From the NCBI GenBank assembly GCA_033725935.1, contig MU867085.1:414835-478834 (forward strand): a stretch of DNA of 64,000 nt, given 5' to 3'. This DNA is from Cladorrhinum sp. PSN259. Its lineage: Eukaryota; Ascomycota; Sordariomycetes; Sordariales; Podosporaceae. A program made the position numbers and the translations under genes. The notes below the pieces were generated by a model. The model had not been told where the DNA came from and did no database searches. It worked only from the letters and a program-made list of their open reading frames with translations. Shown here piece by piece: positions 53,298-64,000 of the stretch (the stretch's first letter is position 1; each line of letters starts with the position of its first letter).

Positions 53298-56274
53298 ATG
53301 AGTGAGCAACCCAAAATGCAAGACGACGAGTCTCCTCACTCGGTGCCAGATGAGTCTTCTCATTCGGTGTCAGGCCTCGATAGCCGACTCGGCGATTTGG
53401 ACATGAATGATATCGCCGAGGATGCAGGCGACGATGACGGCATCTTGGATAGCGACCTGCATCTCTTACGAACACCAGCCTATTCAGACCTCATCGTCAG
53501 CTCGGCCGCCTTGAACCTGCTGCAGGACGATTGGGGCGCTGTCCTCAGTTCCGCACCCGCTGCCCTAGGCCGTCTGGGCCAATGCTTCGTGCTCGCGTCC
53601 GAGCCTCTAGCTTCATCGTTGGTGTTCCCTGAGAACGCTGGGCTTCCGTAAGAAAACAGTCAAGAAATCGTAACGAATAGCATGCATGCTAATGAAGCGT
53701 GACCGTCTCCTTCTAGGTACAAATCGCTCCGGGCCAACCTCGTTCATTCCTCCGATTTGGGTCGCAAGGCATTCCGCGATGCCGAGTCCAAGATGAATAA
53801 ACTTTCCATGGTGATGCAGGCGCTCTGTGAGCCAGGCGGCACAGTACGGTATTTCTTCTTGGTATAAGCACTGCGCTGACTTTTCCCCTCGCTGCGAATC
53901 AACAGATTGATAAAATTACCCGTGATGTCGAAGATCCTGACCTGGCCGAGTTAGACCTCCCTAACCAGCTTGAGAAGTTGAAGCGCGTGTCGGAATCTTG
54001 CGTTGCCGATACTAGAGACATCAAAGCGTCGGTCGATGCCTGGAAGGATTTTGCTACTCGCGTGTATAGCGCTTGCGTTGAGGAGGATGGTACGATGCTT
54101 TCCGACTAGTCCAACAAGACAGAGCTAATCGATCGACGATACAGAAACCCTCAAGCGAACCCAGACCGGCCTCGATGCCCAACTGCGAGACAAGAAGATG
54201 GCGGTTGATTTGAAAGCAGCCGCAGTTACTGGGATTCAGGAGCAGGCAGAGTATTACAACAGTCAAATCACTGACCTCAAGGACGAATTCGTCAAGGCCC
54301 AGAAGGCGGCTTCCAAGAGTAAGTACTTGCGACTGGACTCAAACTGGTAATTTACCTTTCTTGTGGCTGACTTGGCTCGTTTCTTGATATTGCAGGAGGG
54401 TGGCCTTACTTTGGACGCAGATCGAAGAAGAGATCAAAGCTCGAGCTCAGTAATGCAGGCGTGAATATCGATAGTGCCGGACTTCTCTCTAGTCTTTTCA
54501 AGGTCGGTTTAAATGCCAACTGGACCAAGAGAGATGAGGCAGAGTCAAAACACTCGAACAAGACAGAGGGTCGGGGAGACCTCCTAGATCCCGGTTACAA
54601 GCTTGCCAACCGACTGCTCCCGAGGGTCCACCGGCTGGCCGAGCTGCTGACGCTCGGCCCAGACGATCTCAACGGCGTCGACTGGGAGCAATTAGCAGGC
54701 AGGCGTGGGAGCACCGAAAGCAGCATCCGAAGCATTTTGCGCCGCACTCGCGACGAACTTGCTAGCGCCCAAGAAGAGCACTCAGTCATGGTTCGGAGGG
54801 TTCGTTCGGCTATGATGCCGGTCGACGAGGTATGCTCCTCCTCTCTTTACACCCTTGAACAACAGCAGGCTAGGCTTAAACAAGTACGCGTACGGGCCTT
54901 GGCGGTTGGCTGACCATACAACATGTATATGAGTACAGGTTCTCGTGGCACTCGCTAGAATGGTAAAGACGGAGGCTAATATCAACGCCAAAATCGAGGT
55001 TGGCGTGGCCGAGGCGGCCAAGACATGGCGGGAGGAGGTAAGGGCAGCCGAGGAGAAGTTGAGCGAGATAGTAGGCGAATATTTAGAGCTGGCCAAGCAG
55101 CAAGCCCAAGAAGACGAGGTAAGAACCCCCTTCCTGAAGAAGAAAATGTAGCAAGTGAAGCTAACTTTCTCGCAGCATCAAGGAATTCTGCGCAAAAATA
55201 ATGGTGAGTCGCCCTACGACCTTCAATGTGCACATTTTCCAGTCACGACGGCCATCGACTGTGAATATTAGCAAAAGAAGCTGATGACATGCATGACAGC
55301 GATATCTCGCACTGAGCTCAGATACGAGCGATTGCGATTGGCGCAGAAGGCCTTGGTCAAGGTTGAAGAAAAGGCCAACCAGCGCCGAGCAAAGGAGAGG
55401 AAGGAGATTGAGGAACTCGAGATGATGCAGCAGGAGGTCCAGAATCTACTCGCCTCTGAGGCGACCATGGTACGAATCTTGTTCGGAACTTTGACGGCAC
55501 TTGTAACTGATCCCCTTGTCTTCACAGGCTCAAGTCAAGCAAATCGTCCGCGATTGCGTCAAAAAGCTCCAGGACTTTTGCGCCCACCTTGACCAACTCA
55601 CCACCTTCTTTGCCAAGATCCATGACCATGTCCAGGTCATCGATGAGATGCGCGTCGATTCCTTCATCCGGAGCGCCGGAACCGCCAATGAACTGGGGGA
55701 TCGCATCCGTAATCCGGAAACCAACGATAGCACCCGGCTGAGGCTGGAAAAACTCATGGAACGGAATCTGGCGGTTCGTGTGGCCATTTCGAAGCTTTCT
55801 TTAACAATCATTGAAAGCCGTGCTGACACTATATTGCACGCAGGAGATCAAAGTCGAGGCGCTCGAGCTCAAAGGCCATTACCTCGTCGCCAACGTCATG
55901 ACTACCACGTATGTCGAAGTATCGAAACGTTATATCATGCCAGGCGTAGCTCGAATCGATCGATTGAGCCTGCTCGACACCACCCCCATGTCAAAGGAAG
56001 CACGCGTGCAAAAGATTGAGGAAGTTGGTCAGCTGGCTAAGGAGGCACGAATGAATATATCGCGCCTCGCGAACGCTGTAAGTTTCCCAAGTCCGTTTCT
56101 TGCATGTCTTTGATGCGCCGGCCTTCCTATCAAAGCTCTCCAGCCCTATTATTGGCGTCTTAACTTGATTACTCTTTCCTAATAAACCTATTACTCTAGC
56201 GTCGCGATCAGTACGCTGCGTCCATGTCCCAGAGACGGGGTGAAATTGAAGAGATGGAAGAGCGGGAAGATTAA
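53298..56274 (+). CDS. Large coiled-coil protein, eleven exons, conserved C-terminal module
   Basis: Eleven exons (53298-53647, 53717-53843, 53906-54089, 54145-54318, 54396-54829, 54939-55118, 55176-55203, 55300-55469, 55528-55773, 55844-56077, 56200-56274) close in frame and give 733 aa. An acidic N-terminus with two SHSVSG/SVPDESS-type repeats precedes long helices (YKSLRANLVHSSDLGRKAFR, ETLKRTQTGLDAQLRDKKM, EIEELEMMQQEVQNLLASEA). The last ~150 residues (LELKGHYLVANVMTTTYVEVS, RYIMPGVARIDRL) recall a recurrent fungal hypothetical-protein family as I remember it. No signal peptide or clear membrane helix is seen. The tiny 28 nt exon 7 is the least certain. The many short introns contrast with the intron-poor neighbours. 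The helical bundle layout is compatible with an alpha-helical membrane-acting protein, but that is speculation. Confidence 0.75.
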
Positions 56275-57132
56275 GCGTTACGTGAGATATATCTCGATGA
56301 GTCTGTCCCGACTCTGTCTCTCAGCTTAGCGATGGTCCACGTCCGGTCGTGCTCGGCGGCCATCCTACTTATCTCTGCCTCTGAGGTGCCCAGTAGAGGC
56401 GGTCGAGGAGTTGGGTTACGTCATGCTCGTTTTCCAAAATGGTGGGATGGGCTTTAGAAAGGCAGTTGATAGGGGTGCAGCCTTCACCATTGGGGCTAGG
56501 GGTAGTCCGTATACTATAGATTATTCTTTCCAACGTTAAACTTGAATACAATACCCTTGGTTCACTACTTTCTTTGCCATACGGTCACCGACGACCAATA
56601 ATACTCAACCCGTCTCAGCATAAGCCTCAGCTCTCTGAGCGGGTTCATATATATATGCCGGACTTGGTATGCGCCTCGGCGCATGGAACAGGTTTACCCA
56701 TAGATAACTATTCTTAACTCTTTTTACTATTAATACCATTAATGCATATCTTTGAGGAGGTTCCCGCCATTGATCACTGTCTACACGTTGAGCTTTTTCG
56801 GGAAGTAGTTGACTTTGACAGTACATGAAGTTGGTTGAGGCGGAGAGAAATGCTCAAGAGGTTATACGGCTATGGTGGGTAAAGAAGCTACAGGACGCTG
56901 AGAGCTTTATTATAATACGCCGTCAGTAAAAGGCTCTTGCTATATTCACGGTATTACGTTCTGCTACAGATCTTATATCTGCTATAAATTCCCGTCCTCT
57001 TCTGCAAGAGATTTCAGACACGCTAAATTAGCCAACTCCTTAATCGCATTCCTCTTCTTAAACAAAGATGACTTTAGTTAACTTAAAGACCAAAAAAAAA
57101 ATGAATCCCTCCTCCGCAGTGACATTTTGCTC
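56275..57132. other. Intergenic between convergent genes
   Basis: AT-rich 3' flanks. No gene or repeat is supported. Confidence 0.4.
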
Positions 57133-58068
57133 TTATGATGATACAATACTAGTATTGACCGAATTTGAAAGTTCTTCTCCCTCTTGCTCACCCATATTTG
57201 AGCGCCCTCTGGTCATGAATCCCCCTATCCATGTCCTAGTCTGCCTATAAAACTCGGTCTTTAATAACCTTTTCCCGACACTGAAAGTGATTGCAATAAT
57301 CCCCGTCAAGAATGGAAATATCTGATCCAGAGCAGAAATCTCAACCTGCACATCAGGGAAGAAAATAAAGCGGTCATCCCACATGGACCAGCCCCAGTAC
57401 AAAGTCAGTGGTACCGCTAGAAAACAAAACCAGTACCGACGCACGAAGAGCACCCAATAACCCAAAGCTCCAATCTCTAGACAGCACAGAAGCAGTTTAT
57501 AAGTAACCAACAAATGCAAGCCGAGTAGAACCCAAGCAATCCCTATCGCGCTCCATTTGAATCCAAGATAAGCGATGCAAGAGAGAACCCAGATATACGG
57601 CACCGCCCCAACGAACAAAAGCAGCGGATGCCTAACCCCGATCCTGAAGCCAAGGCTCCACGAAGCCCAGAACCGGAAAATGAGCAGGGCCGACGCCCCG
57701 GAAACAAACGCCATGCACACTCTCAGAGAGGCGTTGAGCGCAAGTATGGCCTGGCTCGTGTTGCCATCCATATTTTGGACAAGTTCAGCCCCACCGCGGT
57801 TCAGCAGCCACAGAGACTGATTTATATCCCCTACACTCTCCGGATCAAGCCGACTAGTCTGAATGGCGAGGTGGCCGGCTGCCAGACACGGAAAAAGAAG
57901 ACAGCAAATGATGTCAAATGTTGGTTTTGGCATACTGCCGGGAGGACGAGTGGGCGAGGAAGGGGCGATGATGACTGATAGGATAGTGAGGTACCAGCAC
58001 CAGAGCGCGCCTGGGCCGTAAAAGGATAACTCGAGGGAGTAGCTTAATCCTGCCTCTGGTGTCGACAT
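57133..58068 (-). CDS. Multi-pass integral membrane protein, unknown function
   Basis: Single exon of 311 aa with ATG at 58068. Six or seven hydrophobic segments are visible (for example ALWCWYLTILSVIIA, FDIICCLLFPCLAAGHLAIQ, LLLFVGAVPYIWVLSCIAYLG, IGIAWVLLGLHLLVTYKLLLC, YWFCFLAVPLTLYWGW, FPFLTGIIAITFSVG). A conserved-looking WWD-like motif (YWGWSMWDDRF) and an acidic, hydrophilic C-terminus (MGEQEGEELSNSVNTS) follow. It resembles fungal hypothetical membrane proteins found in many moulds, with no known transporter or enzyme signature. No intron. I make no functional claim. Confidence 0.75.
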   Translation of the reverse strand: MSTPEAGLSYSLELSFYGPGALWCWYLTILSVIIAPSSPTRPPGSMPKPTFDIICCLLFPCLAAGHLAIQTSRLDPESVGDINQSLWLLNRGGAELVQNMDGNTSQAILALNASLRVCMAFVSGASALLIFRFWASWSLGFRIGVRHPLLLFVGAVPYIWVLSCIAYLGFKWSAIGIAWVLLGLHLLVTYKLLLCCLEIGALGYWVLFVRRYWFCFLAVPLTLYWGWSMWDDRFIFFPDVQVEISALDQIFPFLTGIIAITFSVGKRLLKTEFYRQTRTWIGGFMTRGRSNMGEQEGEELSNSVNTSIVSS

Positions 58069-59572
58069 TTTTGTTTTGTTTTATGTGTTACCGCCTTTCG
58101 ACTGGTTCAGTTATTGATCTTCGCTTTGATAGAAATGCAGCATGTTCAATGTTGGGCAGTAAGAGGTGAGGGAGCCTAAAAGGTTTTGAAGCACGGGAGG
58201 AGGAGGCGCAGTCGATGATCCCAGCCACTGGCTCGCTCGGCTGCGCGTGGGCACCGCATCGTGATTGTTTAAGGGCGAGGAAATCTGGTAATGAGGGCGG
58301 AAGATATTTTATCGGATAGGTGAATGGGCCGATTGAAAAAAAATCTCATTTTCCGACAGTAAATAAACCCCTGGAAAGGGCTGATTTTTATTGCCGTGCG
58401 GTGGATGAGTTTCTTACGGATTTCCGCCTATAACCTACCTAAGTGCCCCCGTGAGGTAGATAGTATGTTAACATCAATTAGACAGCGAGACTGAGACTGG
58501 CCTTCACTTGGGTTTTCCGAAGGCCATCAAGGCAAGATCTACTTCAATGGCAACCGCTCTTCTTTTTTATGTGCACATCGCACATCTCTAGAAGTTCAGC
58601 TCTTGACATGGATTGATGGTCTCATTGCTCAACAGTAGAATAGAAACTTACCAAATCTCACGGGCTGCCGTATTTCTTTTCGCGTTCCCGAACCCTTTTA
58701 TCTCACTTAGTACTCTGATTATTCTTATATACCGTAGTTTCCCGAGCTATCAGCAGAAAGTGAGAGAGTGAATGATGAGATCCGCGAGTACGTTTATGGA
58801 GTGGGCAACTGGGTAAGGGTTAATGATTGCTGGAGCTATGAGGTATGCTTCCCTGCTCACTTGATTCACTTCAAGTGTTGGAGGGTTATTTTAATTGTTA
58901 ACATCTCTGTCCAGAGCAAACGGCACTTTGGCGATGATGGATTCCAGACTGAAAAATACACGGTCTTTGAGCTGATCCCAAAGATCAAAGTTCGACAGCG
59001 CACTGATCTTCCACTCTGTTGTGAGATCTGGTTGATGTATACCTAATAATGAGCACATGCTCCAATGGATAGATACTTGTATAGACTTCTAGACACATAA
59101 CGTGGAATTTAACGGAAGTCGTTACCCCAACTTTTTATTCACTCTCTCAGACCCAGCATCCGGGTGGAGTTTTTATGTTTCAGACGGCGTTCCGGGAGAT
59201 CGACGAAAGTTGGACCGGGAATTCTGCCGGGAGTTAATTGGTGGGAAGACGGCATGGCCTTGGCAGATTTGCGAGTTTCCAGGCTTACGGGGCCAAGGAT
59301 CATCGCCAAAATGCTGAGTTGGGTAATTCGGAACAAGTACAAATTGAATTTGTGGGAACGGTTTAGTTGATCAAATACCGCATTAATGAAGGCAATGGGA
59401 CTCGCTTGATCCACAAGCGGGATATACATGAGATTCAGCCGGATACCGAGAGATCTTGAACTCAACACAACCAAGATCTGGACGCAGTTCATAAACATTT
59501 ATACAGAGAACATGGCTCTTTCAATCTAACATCTCGTTATGTCTCTGCTTTGATGCAGGCTGGGTTTGAAAC
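58069..59572. other. Intergenic 1.5 kb with a possible gene fragment
   Basis: Promoters of the membrane protein and of the peptidase gene. A protein-like fragment lies at 58738-59045 and is listed separately. The rest has no supported feature. Confidence 0.4.
58738..59045 (+). pseudogene. Possible gene fragment, two exon-like pieces
   Basis: An open stretch (ELSAESERVNDEIREYVYGV...) is followed by a plausible intron (GTATGC near 58841 to CCAG near 58914). It then continues in frame as SKRHFGDDGFQTEKYTVFELI to a TAA at about 59045. No start codon in frame was found upstream, so it may be the 3' end of a decayed gene. Composition is protein-like, but I do not recognise a family. Confidence 0.3.
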
Positions 59573-61546
59573 ATGATACGAACATGGGCCTGGCTGTCGG
59601 TGCAGCTGCTACTGCTCTCCGCAACAGGCCATGCAAGACCAAACCGACAAAAGCTAGCATGGCCATCCCCAGTGCCAGCATCATCCATCCCACCACTCGA
59701 CTGGTCATCAGTTGGTCCGCCGTTGTACTCTCCTCCAGCAACCTCGGCTCGTGAAACAACCGGCAAGATCTCGACATCAAACAAAGCATCAATCTTCAAC
59801 TCCCCAGTCCCCTCAGCAGTAGACTGGCGAAATCGCTCAGGAGTCAACTACATAACCACAGCTCAAGACCAGGGGGTATGCCAGAGCTGCTGGGCCTTTG
59901 CCGTCACGGCGCTCATTGAATCCATGATCCGCATCGAACACGGAATCTGGAGCAAACGCAGCGAGGCAGACGTGCACGACGGCACCTTTGCGGCGTGCGA
60001 CAGCACAGGCAACGCCGAAGACACGCTGCAATACGTCGCCGGCATGGGAATCGACTTTATCGTCAATCCGGAACGTGGCACCCCGGGTATTGCGGATTGG
60101 CAGTGCGATCCGTACGAAGCAACCTTTCATCCGTACGAGCACTGCGCCGATCGATCCGGAAGAGTGACGTACATCCCCTTCTACCAGGCCCTGGGAGGGA
60201 TCGAGGACCAAAAGCGCTGGCTAAACGAGTACGGTCCTCTGGTTGTGACCTTTGCACTGTACGAAGACTTTTGGGAGTGGAAGGACGAAAAAGGAGAAAA
60301 AGTGTACAAGTACAATGAGATCGCGAGGGAAACGGGAAACCATATTGCTTTGATCGTCGGGTTTGACGACGCAAAGCAGGCGTGGATAATCAAAAACTCT
60401 TGGGGGCCTAATTGGGGAAACAAGGGGTTTGTTTACATTGCGTCAGTCCTGATCTGCATGACCATCCCCGACTGAGTAAAAAATTGCTGACTTTGATGAA
60501 ACAGGTACGACACCGCCAACGTAGATTTCTGGACCAAATACGGCCTCACAAACGTCAACCCGGATCCCTGGTCGCGTAAGCGCCACCAAAGCGGTAATAT
60601 GATGCAGTCAGGGAACGGCAAGACTCACCGGAACTTTGAGCTCTTGGTCAACAGCCCCAACACCAGTGGTATTATCACTCACCTGTCCCGGGACGGGGAT
60701 ACGTTCCAATGGAGTACCGTCTCCACCCTACCGCCTCCTCCGACGTCAGATCTTTTACTCAGAGGGCACCCCTCAATACTCGGCACGTCCTTCAACCGCG
60801 ACTTTCACGCCGTGGCAGTAGATGCCAATACCAACACTCTACAGCAGTGGATTTACTCCCAATCTGACAAAAAGTGGTCACACCACGCGACTATTTCGTC
60901 ACATAATATCACGGGATTACCCGGATTCGCACAGGCAGATGATGATTCGGCCCTCGTTGTAGTGGTCAAACACGGCGACGGCTCCCTGAACGAATGGAGA
61001 CAGGCGCCTAACACCTCAACGTGGACATTCAGTTCGTGCATAGCTAAAGAAGGGATCGCACAGAGCGGACCGGCGCTCGTGCAGTCTAATGTAGGGTTGG
61101 AGATGTACAGTCCGCACGGGAACTCAAGCGGGGTGATGTACGTGCTGGCTGTTAGGACTGATGGACGGATGCAGCTTTTCTGGAAGGAAAAACGTCAGAC
61201 CGGGGGGGCTTGGAAAGCAGGTGAGGTATTTGGGGATGGAATTAAAGGGGAGAGCCCGCCTGTTATGATGCAGGATTTCTATGGGACAAAGAATGAGCTT
61301 GACGAAGGGAGGTTGCAGGCTGTGGTTGCTGTTGCTGGGAAGGTGCAGCATTGGGTTAGGGAGGCGGAAGGCAAATGGGAGATGGTGGATGAGGTTGGCA
61401 CGGGAGTGAAGCATGTTTGGAGTTTGGTGCAGGGCAGTTTTGCGGGGAGGATGCATATGATTACTGAGGACGCTGATAGGTCGTTGGATTACTGGGAGTG
61501 GGCTGAGGGGAGCTGGGCGGTGATTGAGAGATTAAAGGGGCTGTGA
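59573..61546 (+). CDS. Secreted papain-family (C1A) cysteine peptidase fused to a propeller-like C-terminal domain
   Basis: Two exons (59573-60441 and 60505-61546) give 636 aa. The N-terminus MIRTWAWLSVQLLLLSATGHA is a signal peptide, followed by a short Pro/Ser-rich pro-region. The catalytic set is intact: oxyanion Gln and Cys106 in DQGVCQSCWAF, His257 in GNHIALIVGFD, and Asn275 in IIKNSWGPNWG. PSAVDWRNRSGVNY is the usual mature start. From ~residue 310 a ~325-residue extension of Trp- and Gly-rich repeats (LQQWIYSQSDKKWSHH, GSLNEWRQAPNTSTW, MQLFWKEKRQTGGAW, VQHWVREAEGKWEM, SLDYWEWAEGSW) looks like a PLL-type seven-bladed beta-propeller, often a lectin. Papain-type peptidases are rare in fungi and this fusion is unusual. 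It probably acts outside the cell, with the propeller binding glycans (inference). Confidence 0.85.
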
Positions 61547-61629
61547 GTAGATGAGAGCTTGGAATTAATTAATAATTAGTTCAAGTAATTTCTCAAGTGG
61601 TTTGCCCTATCTAACTGGTACAGGTTGTC

Positions 61630-63364
61630 TTAATCAAGTCTCTTCCGGAACTGAACTTCGGGACCCTTCCGGAGAGCAATGTATGCATCAAATAGCTGAA
61701 ACTGGCCCGGATCCCTAGCGCCCCATCCTTGCTCCGGACCACCACCTCCCACTTTGGACCCTGGGGCACGTCGCACGTCCATGCGATGCAGTGTCCGCGC
61801 CAGGGTAATCAGCATCTCGGCTATCGCCACGTTCTTGCCCACGCAGTTGCCCGGTCCGCTCAAGAAGGGATAGAAGCCATCCCGGGCACGCTTGGCTGAC
61901 TCCTTTGTAACACCGTTGTCCTCGTCCACAATCCAGCGCTCCGGGCGGAACACCTCGGCGTCGGCACCGAACACGTCGCGATTGCGCGAATCCACCCACG
62001 GGGACGTGCCTAAAATTGTCCCGGGCGGGTAGTACTCGCCTTGGATGAGAATACCACCGGCAAGAACCTGGCGAGGAAGCTCGCATGGCCCTGTTGGTGT
62101 CATACGCATGCCTTCGTCCACGCATGCCCTGAGATACTGACACCCGAGCAGCTTGGGACCGTGGACAATATCCTCGGCCGTGGGGAACGTGGTGCGGATT
62201 TCCGCTGTGACCTTATCCAGACACCGCGGGTTGGCAGTGAGGTAGAAGAAAATGCCCGACAGACTGACCGAAGTCGTGTCGGAACCGGCGATAATGAGCA
62301 GGCTGGACTCGGCACGGAGTTCAGGTTCTTTATACACCGCTTTGCCATTGTCTGGATCTCGAGCGCTGGCGAGAAAGTAAAAGATGTCTTTGCGGCGTTC
62401 TGATTCGGGCATGGCGGAGGCTTCCTGTTGGTTGTGCAGAGCGATGCGGGAGGTGATGTTTTCGTAAACGAACTTCTGGTACTGCTTGACAGCGGGCGGC
62501 GAGATGAGCCCGAAAAGAGCATCCAGGCCACGGGGCTTCAGCCAGAGTAGCAAGTCAAGAAATGGAGATCGGCACATGGGATAATAGAACTTGAGGTACT
62601 CGGAAATGTTGTGGGGGATGGCCCGCAAGGGGTTTTCTCCTTTGGGTTCTTTGATGTCGAAGGACCGGCCGAAGCACAGGTCGCCCATGATGTCAAAGAC
62701 GAGAGTGTCAAGCTTCTCCGACATGTCCACGGGTGTAGTCCAGCCAGACTCCTTGTCTTTGTTGCTGCTTACCAGCAACAGCTCGTTCCAGCGATCGACG
62801 TGGCGGGTCATGAACTCCGAAGCAGCCCGTGTGGTCTTGTCGGTAAAGGCCAGGTTTAAAAGTTTGCGCTTGGCGGCGTGCTCGGCAATGTCGATGGAGT
62901 TGATGGTAGTCTTTTCATGCTTGTTGCGTCGAAAGGCCTTGTAAAAAGGTGCCCGCCGGACGTTGGACTTCATGCCGTAGATATCGGTGTAGGCTTGCGG
63001 GTCGCGAAAGAGCACCGTGTTTGGCGCCACACGGATCCTGTCGCCGTATATCTCGAACTGTTGCCAGAGCCAGATGTGGCGCTTCCCAGTGAGTGCGCGC
63101 CGCCATGACGGAATACCACTCGCGCGAGCCCAGAATGGACCCGGTATGTGGGCAAGAGGGTGGAAGTACAGATTGTAGATGGCGTAGGCAACAAACTGCG
63201 TTCACATGTATCCGCCAGGTCAGTTTTTGGGTGCGGGAAGTACTAGAGGATAAGAGATCATCCGAAGATAAACATACCATAAGAGGGCCAATGGCGATGG
63301 AATAGATTAGCCATTGTGCCAGACTTACTGTCTCTAGACTGGACAGGCTGATGTATTTCCCCAT
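61630..63364 (-). CDS. Cytochrome P450, microsomal fungal type
   Basis: Two exons (63364-63278 and 63195-61630) give 550 aa. The N-terminus holds a signal-anchor helix split by the intron (SLAQWLIYSIAIGPLM|FVAYAIYNLYFHPLAHIPGP), followed by the proline-rich hinge. P450 signatures are present: I-helix AGSDTT, K-helix EGMRM (ExxR), PERW, and the haem loop FLSGPGNCVG with the axial Cys. It would hydroxylate or otherwise oxidise a lipophilic substrate with NADPH-P450 reductase at the ER. The substrate and CYP family cannot be set from this sequence. It is not in an obvious biosynthetic cluster: the neighbour is a peptidase, convergent with only 83 bp between stop codons. Confidence 0.92.
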
Positions 63365-63888
63365 TGTGTTTGGTGTACCACTGAGAGAAATCAGTGCATC
63401 AGTTCATCGAACGAACAGATCTGCAGGTTGGATAATGTATTCTCGCGGTTACTTATTATCTCGAAAATCAGTGGTTTTGTCTGGACTTTGTCCACGCATT
63501 AGCCCCTCTTTTTTCGGCCTTTTTCGTATCTTTCTCTCCGTGTTGGTTACATTTCCTTCTCTTTGGTTGGTTAATTTCCTGGACCTGCTGAGTTGCGTGA
63601 GAATTTTCGATGCGTTGGTTCCTTTTGTTTATGCGTGCTGCGTCAGCTTATGGTCGCAAATTGTGTCGCGAAAAGGCCTAGTTGGAAGTTACCCCTGAGC
63701 AGAGGATGTAAATACAGCAGCCTAGTTATCTGAGACGAATCTGGTCTTACGAATTTCCTTTTTCGTCCGCAGCCCTGAGCTGTGGTGAGCTAGGGTGAGC
63801 TGTAGCTGATTTGTTCTGAGCTTTCTCTAATTCTTCCCTGAGCTCCATGGCTCATATGCCACCGCTGCACAGTCTTAGAAGCTTGTTT

Positions 63889-63889
<1 letters not shown>
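63365..63889. other. P450 upstream region
   Basis: Promoter side of the P450 gene. It is pyrimidine-rich between 63490 and 63580. A near repeat of gagct-type motifs (ctgagctgtggtgagctagggtgagctg) occurs at about 63773-63803. No gene is supported. Confidence 0.4.
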
Positions 63890-63981
<92 letters not shown>

Positions 63982-64000
63982 CGGGGGGGGGGCGGGGGGC
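63890..64000. repeat. Poly-G run at window end
   Basis: 111 bases of almost pure G with single C interruptions at 63938, 63982, 63993 and 64000. A biological G-tract of this length is improbable, and it looks like a base-calling or gap-closing artefact. Confidence 0.85.

Noticed and set aside
57133..63364. A secondary-metabolite cluster around the P450
   Set aside because: No polyketide synthase, NRPS or terpene cyclase lies in the window; the neighbours are a peptidase and an orphan membrane protein.

Overview
The window is nuclear DNA of a filamentous ascomycete (Pezizomycotina, probably a sordariomycete; inferred from gene families and intron style, not from a marker gene). Genes are split by 50-80 bp GT-AG introns. 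Families typical of moulds recur: a PTH11/rhodopsin-like membrane protein, CorA-like transporters, secreted tyrosinases, a microsomal P450 and a NACHT-ankyrin protein. Gene density is low, with intergenic stretches up to about 2.3 kb. No rRNA, tRNA or CRISPR was found. Exon limits below were derived by hand from splice signals and reading-frame continuity, and most models close exactly in frame.

Region 1 (0-16 kb): a serine esterase of the acyl-protein thioesterase type, an aminoglycoside-phosphotransferase-like kinase, an MFS sugar-type transporter, a small cysteine-containing secreted protein, an SRPK-like protein kinase with an arginine in the catalytic loop, a VOC/glyoxalase-fold protein and a membrane-anchored DUF3445 (haem-dependent N-demethylase-like) protein. 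Two mobile-element-like repeats lie here: a 226 bp element with a 14 bp target duplication and a terminal hairpin (9.1-9.4 kb), and a 325 bp MITE-like element with long inverted repeats (11.9-12.3 kb).

Region 2 (18-43 kb): a CorA-like membrane protein, a second copy of the 9.1 kb repeat inside a repeat-rich stretch, a beta-rich conserved protein, a disrupted long tyrosinase, a membrane-anchored pepsin-fold protein that seems to lack catalytic aspartates, a short secreted tyrosinase, a PTH11-like receptor-type protein, a lysine-rich repeat secreted protein, a MazG-type nucleotide pyrophosphohydrolase and an ALR/MNR2-type CorA transporter.

Region 3 (44-56 kb) is the most striking. A six-exon gene encodes a STAND/NLR protein (N-terminal fungal STAND domain, NACHT, ankyrin repeats) that continues in frame into a complete ubiquitin-conjugating (E2/UBC) fold whose catalytic cysteine position is leucine. 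Next come an aerolysin-like lectin with a ~195-residue glutamate-rich repeat tail, and a divergent pair of large coiled-coil proteins. Together they look like an accessory defence or allorecognition locus (inference).

Region 4 (57-64 kb): a multi-pass membrane protein, a secreted papain-family cysteine peptidase fused to a long propeller-like C-terminal domain, and a cytochrome P450. The window ends in a ~110 bp poly-G run that is probably an assembly or sequencing artefact.
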